The position numbers and the translations under genes are program-made. The notes under the pieces were generated by a model. That model ran no database searches, was not told the origin of the DNA, and saw only the letters and a program-made list of their open reading frames with translations. This document shows, piece after piece, positions 41,100-52,841 of a stretch of DNA of 64,000 nt; the stretch's first letter is position 1, and every line of letters starts with the position of its first letter. Source of the DNA: Arthrinium phaeospermum (Eukaryota; Ascomycota; Sordariomycetes; Amphisphaeriales; Apiosporaceae). Location of the stretch: contig QYRS01000001.1 of assembly GCA_006503535.1 (NCBI GenBank), forward strand, positions 806,001 through 870,000, read 5' to 3'.

Positions 41100-42687
41100 C
41101 CCTCATCACTTTTGATATACGCAGACCTCGCCCTCCTGGCATGGCAAATGGAAACCCCCTATTCACCCATTATCACTCTCTGTGCAGGAATTGTGAGGAC
41201 ATGTAACCAAGAGAAACACCACAACTCATTGGCGCAGAAGAGGAAAAAGGTCCTACGGTGCAACCAGTCTATACCTAAGGTGGCCTTCATCATAAAGACT
41301 TTCATCCATACCGGAGATCCAATTCACAGCCTCGCACAACTGATGATCCGTATTAGCTCAGATTCCGCTTCAAGTGGCGGAGGTCTACTGTAACAGGAAG
41401 TGTTAAGTTGTGTGTGTATCTTACACAATACTATGTCTTGGATGATCAACAGGAATAATTGACCGATACTCTACAAACCAAGTTCATGAGCGAACCCACG
41501 TTGGCTGGAACCACATCGGATTCTGAGTGTCACAACCCCCTATTAATCCTACATCTGGGACGAGTGTTGCTACCATACCTTGAGTAGGTATGGTATGCCT
41601 CGACACAGGTGGCCTGAATCCTCTCATAAGACACCATGATCTATTCCTATACGAGAAATCAACCCATTATGAGTCTCAGAGATAGTTGGCTTGTCAAAAC
41701 TTCATAGGTAGTATTTGATGCGCTCATTTCCCGGTTTCCTTCAATTCGCATTAGGGGTTGCGACTACTCCGTACAGACCACCAAAAAGCATGGGAATATT
41801 GTCCAGCATCCCAAGAACTAAGTGAAATACATCAATATTGGAGCATTGAGACATTAAATAGACCATTAGAAACCAGAGAAATAGATGGAACAGAATGCTG
41901 GGCGCTGTCCTGGATCCGTCTGTAAAATCTACGAGGATGTTGCTTGCGGCTGTTACTCCACTACAATTGGTGTCAATCTGGGGAAGCTCGTTGAGCGTTG
42001 AGCACCCCCCACGCTGTGCCATTGCGTGCTAGTTCCACTACTCGAGTGCCCAACCTTCTGAAAAAAAGACTCCCGATCGCATCACTGACGGGCACCGATT
42101 CCGCATCGCTGAAAGACCACTTGACAGTCCGAGCTCGGGGTCTCGACACTTTATGTGAAAATACTGAACAGCCAATATGGATTCCTATCCTATCAATCGA
42201 GGTGTCTTCCTTTGGTAGCGACGGGTCTGGATGTTGACAGGAAACCCATCTGGCCAATCACATGATGCCAGCCAATCCGACCACACGATACGAGCCTCGG
42301 TCGGTGAAGGTTGGTACCTGCAGAGCTGAAAACGACATGGGGAAATCTCCCGACGTGCCCAGTTTTCCTGCCTCCTCCCTTGCGTAATCCTATTTCCTCC
42401 GTGCCTAGCCAGCAAAAAACGAGCCAGAGGACCAATAAAGTCCCATTTAGCGGTCAATTGAAAACCGTCCGTCCCTGCTAGATGTTTAACCCGAAAGCAG
42501 CAATTGAGAGATTCTGACGTTGGATTTTTATTTTTACCAGAGAGCTAACCTTCTCTATCTAATAATATCTTGGGAACTGATCGGGTAGCAATTGGGCGCG
42601 TTACATCGTTACCGTTGATTGTTTGCTACCGACAGACTGGGGGTCGTCAATCAAGCAAGTCCAACATAACAACAGCCGGCCGGAAGG
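41100..42687. other. Intergenic region upstream of the thioesterase gene
   Basis: No supportable gene. Several 80-95-codon frames on the minus strand (41741-42457) have no recognisable features. Includes the thioesterase promoter. Confidence 0.4.
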
Positions 42688-44423
42688 ATGTCACCACAAC
42701 AATCAGAGCATGCCGAGCACGGCAGCAAAAGCAGCCGGCTCTCCTTCCAGGAGTACATGCAGCTGGTTGAGCTGCCGCAGCCGTCGCAGCCGTACGGCAA
42801 CCAGCATGGGGTCCAGCAGCCGAAGCGCTACATGAGCCAGCGGGCGTCCTGGATGCCGGGCATCGACCTGCCCAGCCCGATGCGCGAGCAGATGACCTTC
42901 AAGGGCGCCGCGTACGGAGGCCACGTCTACAGCCAATCCGGCCTCGCCGCCTCCAAGGCTTTTGCCGAGATGCGCGAGAAGCTGGAGAAGCAGGGCAAGG
43001 GCAAGCAATACAAGGGCAAGGTCTTTGGCATACACGTAAGCTAAGCTGCCTTTTCTTCCTGGCTCCGAGATGGGATCTGCTGAGTGCATACTCAAGTATG
43101 CTTTGGCAATCCTGTACTATAACAATTCCGCTTTCGGCACTTGCCACCGCCAGAAGCATCTACGCTTCTGATCATCGTTCTGACCATGACCAACAGACCA
43201 TCCACGGGTACTTCTCCGAGGCCGGCCTCATTGACCGGCCCTTCGTCTACGAAGTGACGCCCGTCTCGACGGCGAACCTGGCCTTCGCCAACTTCTCCGT
43301 CACGGCGCGGCAGCCGCAGCAGCCCACCAGCAGCCCGTCGGGGGACCACTACCCGCTGTCGGACGCCGTCAACTCGCCCATGGGCCCCATCTGCTTCACG
43401 GCGCTCGTGTCCTTCCGCCCGGCCAGCTCGTCGCAGGTGGTAACCCAAGAGGATCCGCCCCAGCGCCGCTTCGCCCACATCCTGGACACGCGGCCGCCGC
43501 ACAAGTGGGACCCGGCGCCCCTGGTCGACATCGACCGCGTCGTCGCCATGCTGCCGCCGGGCAAGAAGCGCGGCGCCGGCACCTTCCCCTGCGTCGACAT
43601 GAAGAAGGTCGACATGGAGGACTACAACCGCGGCCGCCCCCTGCACGAGCGCCGCGAGCTGATCCTCTACCGCCGCATCCTCTCCCCCGCGGAGCAGGAG
43701 AAGAAGCGGAAGCGGGAGTCGGAGCGGCACAAGAAGAAGAAGGGCGACAAGGAGGACATGGAGGACCCCGACGCCCACATCCTCACGCACGCCTTCGAAG
43801 CCGACCGCAACGGCCTGCTCATGGCCGGCAACCACGTCGGGTTCGGGTCGTCGCTGGCGCGCGCCGCGACCCTGAGCTACTCGTTCGTCGTGCACGTCAG
43901 TCCCGAGGAGGCCATCATGGATACCCAGCAACCCAAGGAGCGACGGCCGCAGGAGGATGAGCTATACCAGCGCCAGCACCAGCTGGAGCTGCAACGAGAG
44001 CAAGAGGAGAAGATGCGGGAGCAGCACGAGCACGAGCACGAGCAGCGACGGAGGTCATCTTACCCACCGACGCTATCTCTGCCCTTCTCGCCGTCGGCAG
44101 GGCCGTCGCGTCCGTCTTCTCGTGGCCACAACGACAGCCACCATTCAGAACAGCACGACCGCATTCTCATCGAGCAATTCAAGCACGAGGACGACGAAAA
44201 GTTTGACGAGAAAGACCAGGAAGACGACGAGGAGGCGGCCAACAGAGACGAGTGGTGGATACAGGAGGCGACGTTCCCGCGCGTCGAGGCGAACCGCTGC
44301 GTCGTCTTGTCCAAGATCTGGAGCCCGCAGGGCAAGCACGTCGCCACCGAGTACCAGGACGGCATCATCCAGAGCCGGGAGGGGCCCGACCCGCGAATGG
44401 CGCACCGAACGAGCAAGCTGTAA
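42688..44423 (+). CDS. Peroxisomal acyl-CoA thioesterase (TesB / double hot-dog type)
   Basis: Two exons, 42688-43035 and 43197-44423, giving 524 aa. Intron GTAAGC / CCAACAG joins KVFGIH to TIHGYFSEAGL. N-terminal hot-dog: YGGHVYSQSGLAA, HTIHGYFSEAG, RPFVYEVTPVS, GPICFTALVSFRP. C-terminal hot-dog: ISPHVS-type end replaced by NRCVVLSKIWSPQGKHVATE followed by YQDGIIQS. The protein ends in SKL, a canonical PTS1 signal, so it should act in peroxisomes, hydrolysing acyl-CoAs from beta-oxidation. Two charged inserts are unusual: EQEKKRKRESERHKKKKGDK around residue 315 and a Gln/Glu/His-rich segment (REQHEHEHEQRRRSS) followed by Ser/Pro-rich and Asp/Glu-rich stretches between the two halves (about 390-470). 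Convergent with the next gene. Confidence 0.9.
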
Positions 44424-44971
44424 ACGAGTAAAATGCACTTACTTGTATAGTATGGTATCTGTCTGACCTTGTACAAACTTCATTCATTAGCAGCCAGCCA
44501 GCCTCCGGGAACGAAAAATTAGGGAAGAGATGAGGGCGAAGTGTGAGAATATCCCGGAGGACGGTATCTATTTTTTTTCTTTCAAGCATGAGCATAGCGA
44601 TACCTACCATAGTCGAAATTCATAGTCCTTAAATATAGTTTGCATGATGTCCATCTATGAATTCTACGTGCAATTGACGTATATGGACGATTGAGAGTGA
44701 CACAGCCAGAGAGTGGCCTCTTACTGAGAATACCAGAGGTGATTCTTGATGAGTGTTGGTCTGTTTTCATGGTGGTATCTATGCTCCCGAAGCCTATTAC
44801 CATGCATACCCGCCCCGAATGCCACCAACCCACCCGATATCCATGCCCCCAAACTCCTCGCTCGATAATCGACCAGCCCAGAAATATGCACACCAGATCC
44901 TCTTGTATATACAATCAAGACTCGACGAAAAGAAAGGAAACTGTCTCTCTACTTGACATGCCCATATTTTG
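44424..44971. other. Convergent intergenic region
   Basis: Presumed 3' UTRs of the thioesterase (+) and the membrane protein (-). Nothing else seen. Confidence 0.4.
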
Positions 44972-46678
44972 TTACTGCCGCCGATATGGCGGCGGCCCCG
45001 CAAAGCTCACTTTGATCTCCTCCGACTCGACGGGACTCCCCGTATTACTGCCCCTCTTCCCCTTATTCGCGACTGCATTGTTATTCCCACCGCCGACCAG
45101 AACCTTCACGGCCGGTAGGCGGTGATTTGGACCGGAGCGCTGTGGTATAGTCGGCAGGGGATCCCAAGCAGCCCGCTGCAGCGGCTGCTGCTCCCAGGCG
45201 CGGCTGAGCAGCGGACTCGCCGTCGACGCGGACGTGGGGCTCGCGTAAGGGTTACCGTGGTTATTGTTGTTGACATGGTAGCCCGAATAGGGACTGTTGT
45301 GGTGGTGGTCCATTGCGCCGGCGGCGCTCATGGGCGGTTGCGTGACGCTGGTGTAGTCGGCCGGGTTGTACGACCTCAGCGGCAAAAGCTGCGCCGTGCT
45401 CTTCGTGCTGACGGCGCTCGCGGGCGTGGCCGTGTCGACGGGGGAGAAGCCCTTGGCCTTGGGCGAGGTGGAGTAGTGCACGTGGTCCGGGACCGTGGGC
45501 GCAGATGTCGCGATGTTCCTTAGGTTCGGACTACCGCGGTAGCTGCGCTCCCCGCTCCTGAAGCCTGAGCTCGGTGCTATGGTGGGCGACCAATAAGGGG
45601 AGGCAGACACGGGGTTGGAGCCCAGGGCCGCCGTCGGGCTCATATACGGCGTCATCTTCTCTTCCTGTATGGTGTTGGGGTCTGTCACGTTCGAGGAGAA
45701 CCCGGGCGACCGAGGCGAGAGATGAGTCTGACACCTGAATGACAGGGACGAAGCAGGGCGATGGCCCTTGCGCCTGTTGGGCGCATTGCCATCCAGAGAA
45801 GCCGCCAGGCGCTGGCGGCGATTTCTCCGGGTGCGGCGTCGCACGAAGATGAGCCCAGCAATCGCCAACAACAAGACCACGCCGGCGATGGCAATGCCTA
45901 CAAGTGCCGGTATTCCCAGCGCAGGTGCCTCGGCAGATTCAGCAGCCGAAGAGGAGATGGGATCGACCATGCCGATAAGGGTGGGCGAAAACACGGTGTC
46001 GTTCAGCCCGACCGCGGTGCCGGCTGCGGGCTTCTGCGTGCATCCCGCCTCCAGAGCCACCATGAAGTTGGCCAAATACTTCTGATCCTGAGATGCGGAC
46101 ACGCAGGATATGCATTTCTCGATCTGGGTATTGACCATGGCCTCGCCGTCGGCAGCGCAGAACCCGTACGGATCGAGGCCGCCTTTGACATTGAGCTTAT
46201 CGCCAGTCAAGGCAGTTTCCAGACCACCGCACGCCGTAGACGTCGAACAGGGTGTCGACTCAATATCAGTGGCATTGGGGAAGCCAAAGATACAATGGTC
46301 AAACGTGTATCGGAGGTTATCTACATGTTCATCCCGTTAGTGTACTTGTCTGTGTGTATATTCAAGTCAGGGGGAAATGAGATGAAACATACAGAGAAAC
46401 CACCCTTGGTCCGACTCAGAGCCCTGGGAGAAAGTGCTGTCTTGGAGACAGCTGAGACATCTGCGGAACTTCTGCCCGGAGGGCGTGCTAGCATAGTCCT
46501 TGTCATGACAGTTGACGTCTTTGTTTAGGGTGTTTGATGAATTTGGATCAGAGTAATCCAAGTCGTTTGCGTCCACGCAAAATGAAGCGCAGGGGGAGTT
46601 GGGCGTAACTTGCAACGCATCGTTGATGGAAATGAAGGAGAAGAGTATTAAAGTAAGGATAGAAGATAACGAAGACAT
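44972..46678 (-). CDS. Cys-rich single-pass membrane protein, paralogue-like A (fungal 'LPXTG-domain' type)
   Basis: Two exons (minus): 46678-46393 and 46320-44972, giving 544 aa. Intron GTATGT / CATGTAG joins QGWFL to YNLRYTFDHC. Signal peptide MSSLSSILTLILFSFISINDA; ectodomain to about residue 220 with paired cysteines (CASFC, CLSCL, CSTSTACGG, CISC) and sequons (NATD, NDTV); one membrane helix ALVGIAIAGVVLLLAIAGLI followed by FVRRRTRRNRRQR, the stop-transfer. The cytoplasmic part (about 285 residues) is Ser/Pro/Asn-rich and disordered, with HHHNSPYSGYHVNNNNHG. The topology is type I, plasma membrane or cell surface. Function unknown: it could be a wall sensor or adhesin-like receptor. The gene at 55.5-57.0 kb has the same plan. 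Confidence 0.85.
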
Positions 46679-48815
46679 CTCGCCGGGAGATTTGCGTTAT
46701 TCAGAAAAGGCGCAGCAGCTAAGAGTTAGAGAACGTCGGGTTGGGTATTATATTGAAAAGAGCGTAGTCAGTTGGGAGATCATTAAGTTGCCAGCCTGCT
46801 GGTAAATATCTATGCCGCGATAATTGGGTATAACATGAAGAGACTAAGGGAAGGAAACCGAGCCAAAGATAGAAACGACGGAAGTAGTTGGGTGAGAAAC
46901 GTAAGCTGCATGTCGACAGACGATCGAAGGAGCGTATATACATATACCTAGACGAGTCTACGAAATCGTCTGCATCACACCACACCAGGCCATACCATGT
47001 GGGAAAAAAACTATTTCTGCCAATGTACCGCGTTGCCGCTCTCATGTCGTCTACTGCACGAAAGAGATGCCGGTGATACGGCAAGTGGTGGTGTTGACGA
47101 ACCCACACCAGAACGTGCCGCCCGAACTATTGAAAAATTCCCCGGCTGACCATGCATCACCAATGGATGATGTGAGAAGGATACCGGGGACGCTTCCTCG
47201 AGTAGTTGACGGTAGGGCTAGATGTTCGTCCGAAAAGGAAATAGAGCTGCATGGGTTCCGGACGTGCCTCACGGGTTGAGCCAACCAGATGGGCGCGACG
47301 GAGTCTAGGCTCGTTTTGAAGCGCTGTGATTGAACGGCGCGGCGGTCCAAAAATGGGTTGGCAGTTGGGTCGCGGGCGGTTGCGACTTCAGCGGCCCAAA
47401 GACTCTCTTGCCTCTGAGAGGCCAGCCCCGGACTTCTGGGCTGCCACACCAACATCATTGCAGAAGTCGAGTCCAATGGGGATCGAGATGTGCCTTGCTT
47501 GTTGAGCGCCGGCGCCATCCGTCGGGGCGACGATGATGATGACTTGCAGACGAGGACACTCTGCACGACAAAACCTAGAGTGTCGTTCGATCAAAGTGAC
47601 TGATGGACTGCATGCTGAGAAACTCTGCCCATCTTAATGGACAGACCTGAATGGATATGGAGCTACTTCAGCCGAACTGACAGCTGGTCGGTGGTCGGCG
47701 GTATAGGAATCAGACAACCGAAGCGAGTCATATCACAACGGAGGGAGCGATTGAACAATGATACCATTGATGACCGCGCCTGGAAGCATGTCTGCAAGTG
47801 TTCTTCTCAGTCGAGTCAGGAGCCAAGACACCATTTCGGGGTGTATTGGCCGGGCGAATGAAGAACTGTGATGAGTGACGAGTTGGATGCAGCTTGCATG
47901 CCGGACTGATGCAGATGCAGGTGCTGCAGGACGACTTTGCTGCTAGGCCACCAAAGCGCTTATTTTTAGGTCGTCCATCGCACACTACAGCACACGTTCG
48001 GCGCCGGGTCTCCACCCTCGCTTGCAAGTTGATGGCCCATCCACACCAACATGCACAGGGCAGGGCTCAACCTAGATCCCTTTTCTCCGTAAAGATCTAC
48101 CCCCTATTGCAATATGGCTTTTCCATGCCACAATGCGGTTCCTGCTGATTCTGACTCGTCTTACTGTTGCAATCGCTTAAGGCTACTCATATAGCGGCGG
48201 CTGTAGAGAGCGCATGCGACGCTGCAGGCGCCCTCATAAACACCCGATGCATCTCAATTCGTCATTCAGACGCCCATCGCTGGTTTGGTAGACACATGAG
48301 AAGACTTCGAGTTCGGTGGTAAAGTCGTCAGTGAGACGAGACGAGAATGTTGCAAACCTTCTCGTCCTGTTGTGTATATATCTTTAAATCTATCAATATG
48401 GGTATATAGGAGTATTCTGCTGTATCATAACCGTGAACTCCGTAGGGAACCGCCGCCCTTAACCATGGTGCGGCTGACTGACTGACTCCCTCAGAGCATT
48501 AAACCCGTAATATCTAAGTCCGCTGGTCCGTCCAAGGAAGCGCATAAAATACCGATGTGGGTATCCAGAATCCCAGCGCGCTGGACTGAATCCTGATTAC
48601 TAAGACGGCCATTGCCCCCCTGGATGCATGAACCCCAAGTAAGCCCCCATATGAATTTTCCAATAACGCCGCCCAAATGCAAGTTGTATTTCGTTCCGTT
48701 TGTTGCGCCCTCCAGACGACTACCATTAAACGAGTGAGGAGGTAGTTCCTTGTTCTTCAAGGTGGCAAACCAGCCACATGTCAAGGTCGCCGCCTTAACA
48801 TAGACGAGGCAGCAT
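46679..48815. other. Intergenic region with one doubtful minus frame
   Basis: A 171-codon minus frame (47566-47051) ends in a protein-like segment (GDAWSAGEFFNSSGGTFWCG, FVNTTTCRITGISFVQ) with two N-glycosylation sequons, as in secreted proteins. It lacks a signal peptide and its first half looks random, so it may be the last exon of an unrecognised or decayed gene. Nothing else in this 2.1 kb is supportable. Confidence 0.25.
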
Positions 48816-49832
48816 TTAGCCGTACAGTCCGTTGACACCGTTGAGAAGGACCTTGTTGCCCATGATGCCTATCTTGGACTCAAAGAAACACCGCCCTTGC
48901 GGGCAATCGGCATGGAAGACGATTGCACTGCCATCCGGGAGCGGGGTTGCGCCTCCAGGGGCCGTCAAGCCAAAGGCGTCGTTGGTGACGACCAGGGGCC
49001 CGCTCTCGCTTCTTGTGTAGGGTCCGCGGACGCTCTTGGAGTAGGCATAGTCCACGTTGTAGGTCGGTGAAGTGAAACAGCCGGAGCTGAAAAACATCAC
49101 GTAAAGCCCGTCAGAGTCCCGGAAGATGGCCGGGGCTTCCACCAGGGGGCCGTCCGAAGAGATGCGGTCCAATATCTGGATTGGGTTGCCTCGCTTGCTG
49201 ATCAGATCGGGCCCGACCTCTTGCAGTAATATCGGCGTTGACTTGAAAGGCGCTACACCATTGTTGCAAGAGCCGCCGTTGCCAATCGAGTTGCCGTCAA
49301 TCTTGTACACGACATAGTGTTTTCCATCAGTATCCAAGAAGCCCGAAGGATCTATGCTGCCACCTCGGCTGAGATCGCAGTCAAATGGCTGAGCCGATGG
49401 CTTATAAGGACCTGTGACCTTTGTCGCGGTGGCGGTGCCAACACAGTGAAACTTGGTGTTTGATTTGACTTGTCCGGAGTAATACATAACGTAGGTGCCG
49501 TCGGCCGCACGCCGAACGTCGGGTGCCCAGGTATTCGAGTTAGTTGTCCAGGACCCGGCGTTTGGCAGGGGGTCAGTGTCGAGATACGTCCAGGGCCCGC
49601 CTGGCGCGGCGGATCTCGCCACCTGTATGTGCTTGCCGTTGCCGGCTGTTGCGAAGGCGTACCATTGTCCGTCCTTATCTTGGAGAATAGATGGATCCGG
49701 AAAGTCCATGTTGATGAGAGGTCTGTCTCCATCACGGCGCCATAACCGTGGCGCAGATGGCTGAGGGAGAGCCAGAGCTGTAGAGATGAGCAGCAGTGGT
49801 GCCGTAAGGCGTAATGTCCAGGATGATCTCAT
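48816..49832 (-). CDS. Secreted glycoside hydrolase family 43 (arabinofuranosidase/xylosidase-like)
   Basis: A single exon of 338 aa. The signal peptide is MRSSWTLRLTAPLLLISTAL plus A (cut near residue 21), followed by a possible Kex2-type site WRR. GH43 five-bladed propeller motifs: NMDFPDPSIL with general-base Asp46, NTWAPDVRR, GGSIDPSGFLD with the pKa-modulating Asp161, and VEAPAIFRDSDG with the general-acid Glu232. GH43 enzymes trim arabinose or xylose from plant hemicellulose outside the cell. Exact substrate cannot be read from sequence. No binding module is attached. Confidence 0.93.
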   Translation of the reverse strand: MRSSWTLRLTAPLLLISTALALPQPSAPRLWRRDGDRPLINMDFPDPSILQDKDGQWYAFATAGNGKHIQVARSAAPGGPWTYLDTDPLPNAGSWTTNSNTWAPDVRRAADGTYVMYYSGQVKSNTKFHCVGTATATKVTGPYKPSAQPFDCDLSRGGSIDPSGFLDTDGKHYVVYKIDGNSIGNGGSCNNGVAPFKSTPILLQEVGPDLISKRGNPIQILDRISSDGPLVEAPAIFRDSDGLYVMFFSSGCFTSPTYNVDYAYSKSVRGPYTRSESGPLVVTNDAFGLTAPGGATPLPDGSAIVFHADCPQGRCFFESKIGIMGNKVLLNGVNGLYG

Positions 49833-50061
49833 GTTGTTGAGATGGGCTGGGCCTCTTTGTGTTTGTTACAAGAGTGTGATATTGCTAGACGTTTGTCTTG
49901 TAGCGCATGCCACGCGTTGCAACCAAAGTGGCAGGGCAATGATGTTTAGGATAGAGTCTGCTGGTGGCCAAATAACTAAGTATGTATGAACGATACAAGC
50001 CGATGTGGTCCGTTTGTTTGCTGGACAGGGCAGCTACCAAGGAGCGAAAGAAGAGAGAAGC

Positions 50062-50084
50062 AAGAGAGAGAGAGAGAGAGAGAG
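50062..50084 (+). repeat. (GA)n microsatellite
   Basis: AAGAGAGAGAGAGAGAGAGA-type run of about 11 GA units in the GH43 upstream region. Confidence 0.85.
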
Positions 50085-50997
50085 GTGTATCGTCTAATGT
50101 TGAGGCGTATCCATCAGACCTTTCCTCGGGAGAAGCAGAAAACAGGACGGGAAGAGAGGATATTATAAGACTTTAATTTCAGGCCAAAAGCAACGGGCGA
50201 ACCGCTTGTAGACAGCAGTTAGGTATTATATATCGGTCATGAGCTGAGTCGGTTAGTCGAGGGAACAAGCAGCCAAGGGCAGGACTGAACGAAGCAGACG
50301 AGTCCTTGACAACGAACTTGATGTACACAGGGATCAAGTCGTTTGTGTTACGGCCGGGGTGATATGGGACTCGTGCCCAGTTACCCCGTATACTGACCGC
50401 CATGGCCGAGAAGAAGGAGGCATAGGTGCACGAAATCGTGTCGAGGAGGCGCGATTGGGTGTATGCTCCCCATGGCGCATGTCTCTCAGTGTGATGAACT
50501 CAATGCAGGCAGGTACGGAGGACAGGCAGGGTGGGGCCTGCACTGCCCGGACGATGGAGCGTCAAGCGTCGCATGGTTTTTGGTGCTCGAGGCAATTTGC
50601 GTCTGGCTCATGCTCGCATGCATGGTTGTCCTACAGAACAGGTTCGGGGCCGGGGCTAGCTTAGCTGCTGCCGAATCTCCTTTCCTTCGTTCTTTCTTTT
50701 CTTTCTTACTTACTTCCTTCTTGCTGGGTGCTGGTGGGTATAATCTGGCTTGTCTGGCAGCGCGGTGTTACCCAAGACAGCTCATACTGATGTTTCACAA
50801 ATATTGGACCGGCCAGTTGGGGGGACTTGTTTGGATGATTTGCCCGTTTGCCGACAGGTGGCAAGGCAGCGAGAAAACCAAGTTGGGTATGGTCTGATGG
50901 AGGGAGGGAACAGGAGGCAGGAAGTGTTTTGTGAATCCACTTGATAACATTGAAATATGTCCGGGCTCGGGCTGTTTGTTACTCAAAACGGTCGGCA

Positions 50998-51130
50998 GCA
51001 GCTTGCCGGTGCTGGCGTTGGCAGTTGGCGAGGTTCTAAGGCCGTTCTAGAAGAGCAGTAGTCACGAGCCGATCGTTACTTCCCGTCACAGACTGGCGTT
51101 CTAAAACCTTAGCCCAGCCCGGCAAGCTGC
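50998..51130. repeat. Inverted repeat with 12-bp perfect arms
   Basis: GCAGCTTGCCGG at 50998-51009 and its exact reverse complement CCGGCAAGCTGC at 51119-51130, 109 bp apart. Could be a decayed MITE-like element; no target-site duplication was identified. Confidence 0.5.
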
Positions 51131-52841
51131 CGCCAGGGGCGATCACTCCCCATAATTATTTGACATGGGAGTCAATGGAACACTGCCCATTGACCAGAGA
51201 TTGGCCGACTGGATTTGCAAAGGAGCAAAAGTCCAGAGGCCCGCGAACAGGGGGGCTCGTTCTAGATTAGATTAGATGAAATAGGAACCATCAATCTACA
51301 AATTGTGCGTATGATGGACGAGATGCGGACGGCTGTCGGTCCTTCCGTTCCTTTGAACTACTTACATAGAGACGAGACGCCGAGACGGCACGGAGATGCC
51401 AATGGGCTTGGTCTGCCCTTCTGTCTGAACCACCTAGTTGGCACGCTTGGAGAGACCGGTGAACTGCCAACCAACGTTTCCATCAGACCAGACGATGTTC
51501 AGATGACCATAGCTGTTTTCAGAAAAGAGGAAACTAGCTGATTCTGACGTCGTGAACGTCGTCAGCTGCAAATCGATATTTTCATTCTCCATTATAGCTA
51601 GCTCGACGGCTTCGGTGGTGACGATGAAGAGGCACCGTTTCAAGATCGGCCTCTCGAGATGCGCGAATTTCCAGGCCAGACTGACAAGTGCTGGAATGGC
51701 AGGGACTTGGCGGTTGACTCGGTTAGGACGGGGGACGCGGGCAGCGGGGAGCCTGCAGCCTGGCCGATTGCCATCTGCCGGCCAGGCCTTGTGAGCAGGA
51801 TCGCAAACCGGCCTGTGGGTGCGCCGCGTGGAGATTCAGGGTCCTGCTACAATGCCCGCACAGGCGCCGAGGGTGCCATGCTCCATGCAATTGAATCTCT
51901 AACATTATCGGGTGGCTTGGCTTTTAGATCGTCGCGTTCCACTCCGCGCATCATCATGCTTCGTCTGCTAGGTAGAGCACAAAAGTCCCGAGGTCCCTGT
52001 CAACTATCCAGGGATGGCACATCTACGGTTACAACCAGCCCCTATCAGAACATGGATAGGTAATGGAAACACTTGCCCAGTCGGATTTTTTTTTCGAGTG
52101 TTGCTAGGTGCGATAATTGGAATCACGAATGTAAATACACATGCCTATGCACGCAGCACCATGTAATTGACCTACATAGTTTGATGCAGAAGACCATGCC
52201 CGTCACAGTTCGCAACCAACAGCTGCGCAACATATGTAATTGTTCACAGCTGCCAAGAAAGACAGCATCGCTGTATACGCAAGTTGAGACGACATCTGCA
52301 TGTTCATAGCTGTGTGCTGCTATCGATTTTTGAGCGGGTGATCACCATGGCGCCGCAGTTCACGAACTCAGCTCCACGAGTTTGAGCATGCAAGGTCCCG
52401 CGAACTCTAAAGATCAGACCAGATCCAGAATGATGTCAATCAATGCAGCGACTAGGTACCTATTGGTCCGAATTCAAGCAACTCTGAAGCCTCCAAAAAG
52501 CAAAGGATGAAATGACTATGTATGAAGCAAGCCGAAACGCCTTTTCCGTAAATCCTCAAGCACTATACAATTCTGCAGAGAACGCCCATGTGCCTACATA
52601 CTGGGCACCGTCGTCGACACTCGACTTTGCCCAGGAATAACCACACGTCATAAACACCTGTCAGCACCCACTTCAACCCCTTATCCTTAACCTGTGTTGA
52701 GACAGCCCAACGGTTTGTCACTCGTGCGCTGCTGACGATTGCTCAACCAGGTTCGGATGTCCTCAAACGAGGGCGGGCGGTGTAATGCGTTACTAGTTGT
52801 TTCGGTGGTCATGTTCCACAAGATGGTATCTAACAGATAAC

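Larger units (their letters stand above)
49833..52841. other. 3-kb gene-free region upstream of the GH43 gene
   Basis: No supportable gene. Contains the GH43 promoter, a GA microsatellite (50062-50084) and a 12-bp inverted repeat (50998-51130). A 144-codon plus frame (50463-50897) has hydrophobic runs but no family, start context or splice support. Confidence 0.4.

Noticed and set aside
40052..41166. Several long frames (107-166 codons) in the 40-41 kb minisatellite
   Set aside because: Open in several frames on both strands because the repeat unit lacks stop triplets; sequence is purely repeat-derived.
43092..43931. 279-codon minus frame over the thioesterase
   Set aside because: Low-complexity antisense artefact (Arg/Val/Leu runs). 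The sense gene is complete with a PTS1 end.
50463..50897. 144-codon plus frame with hydrophobic runs (possible membrane protein)
   Set aside because: No signal, family or conserved motif. Hydrophobic runs come from CTTTCTT-type simple sequence.
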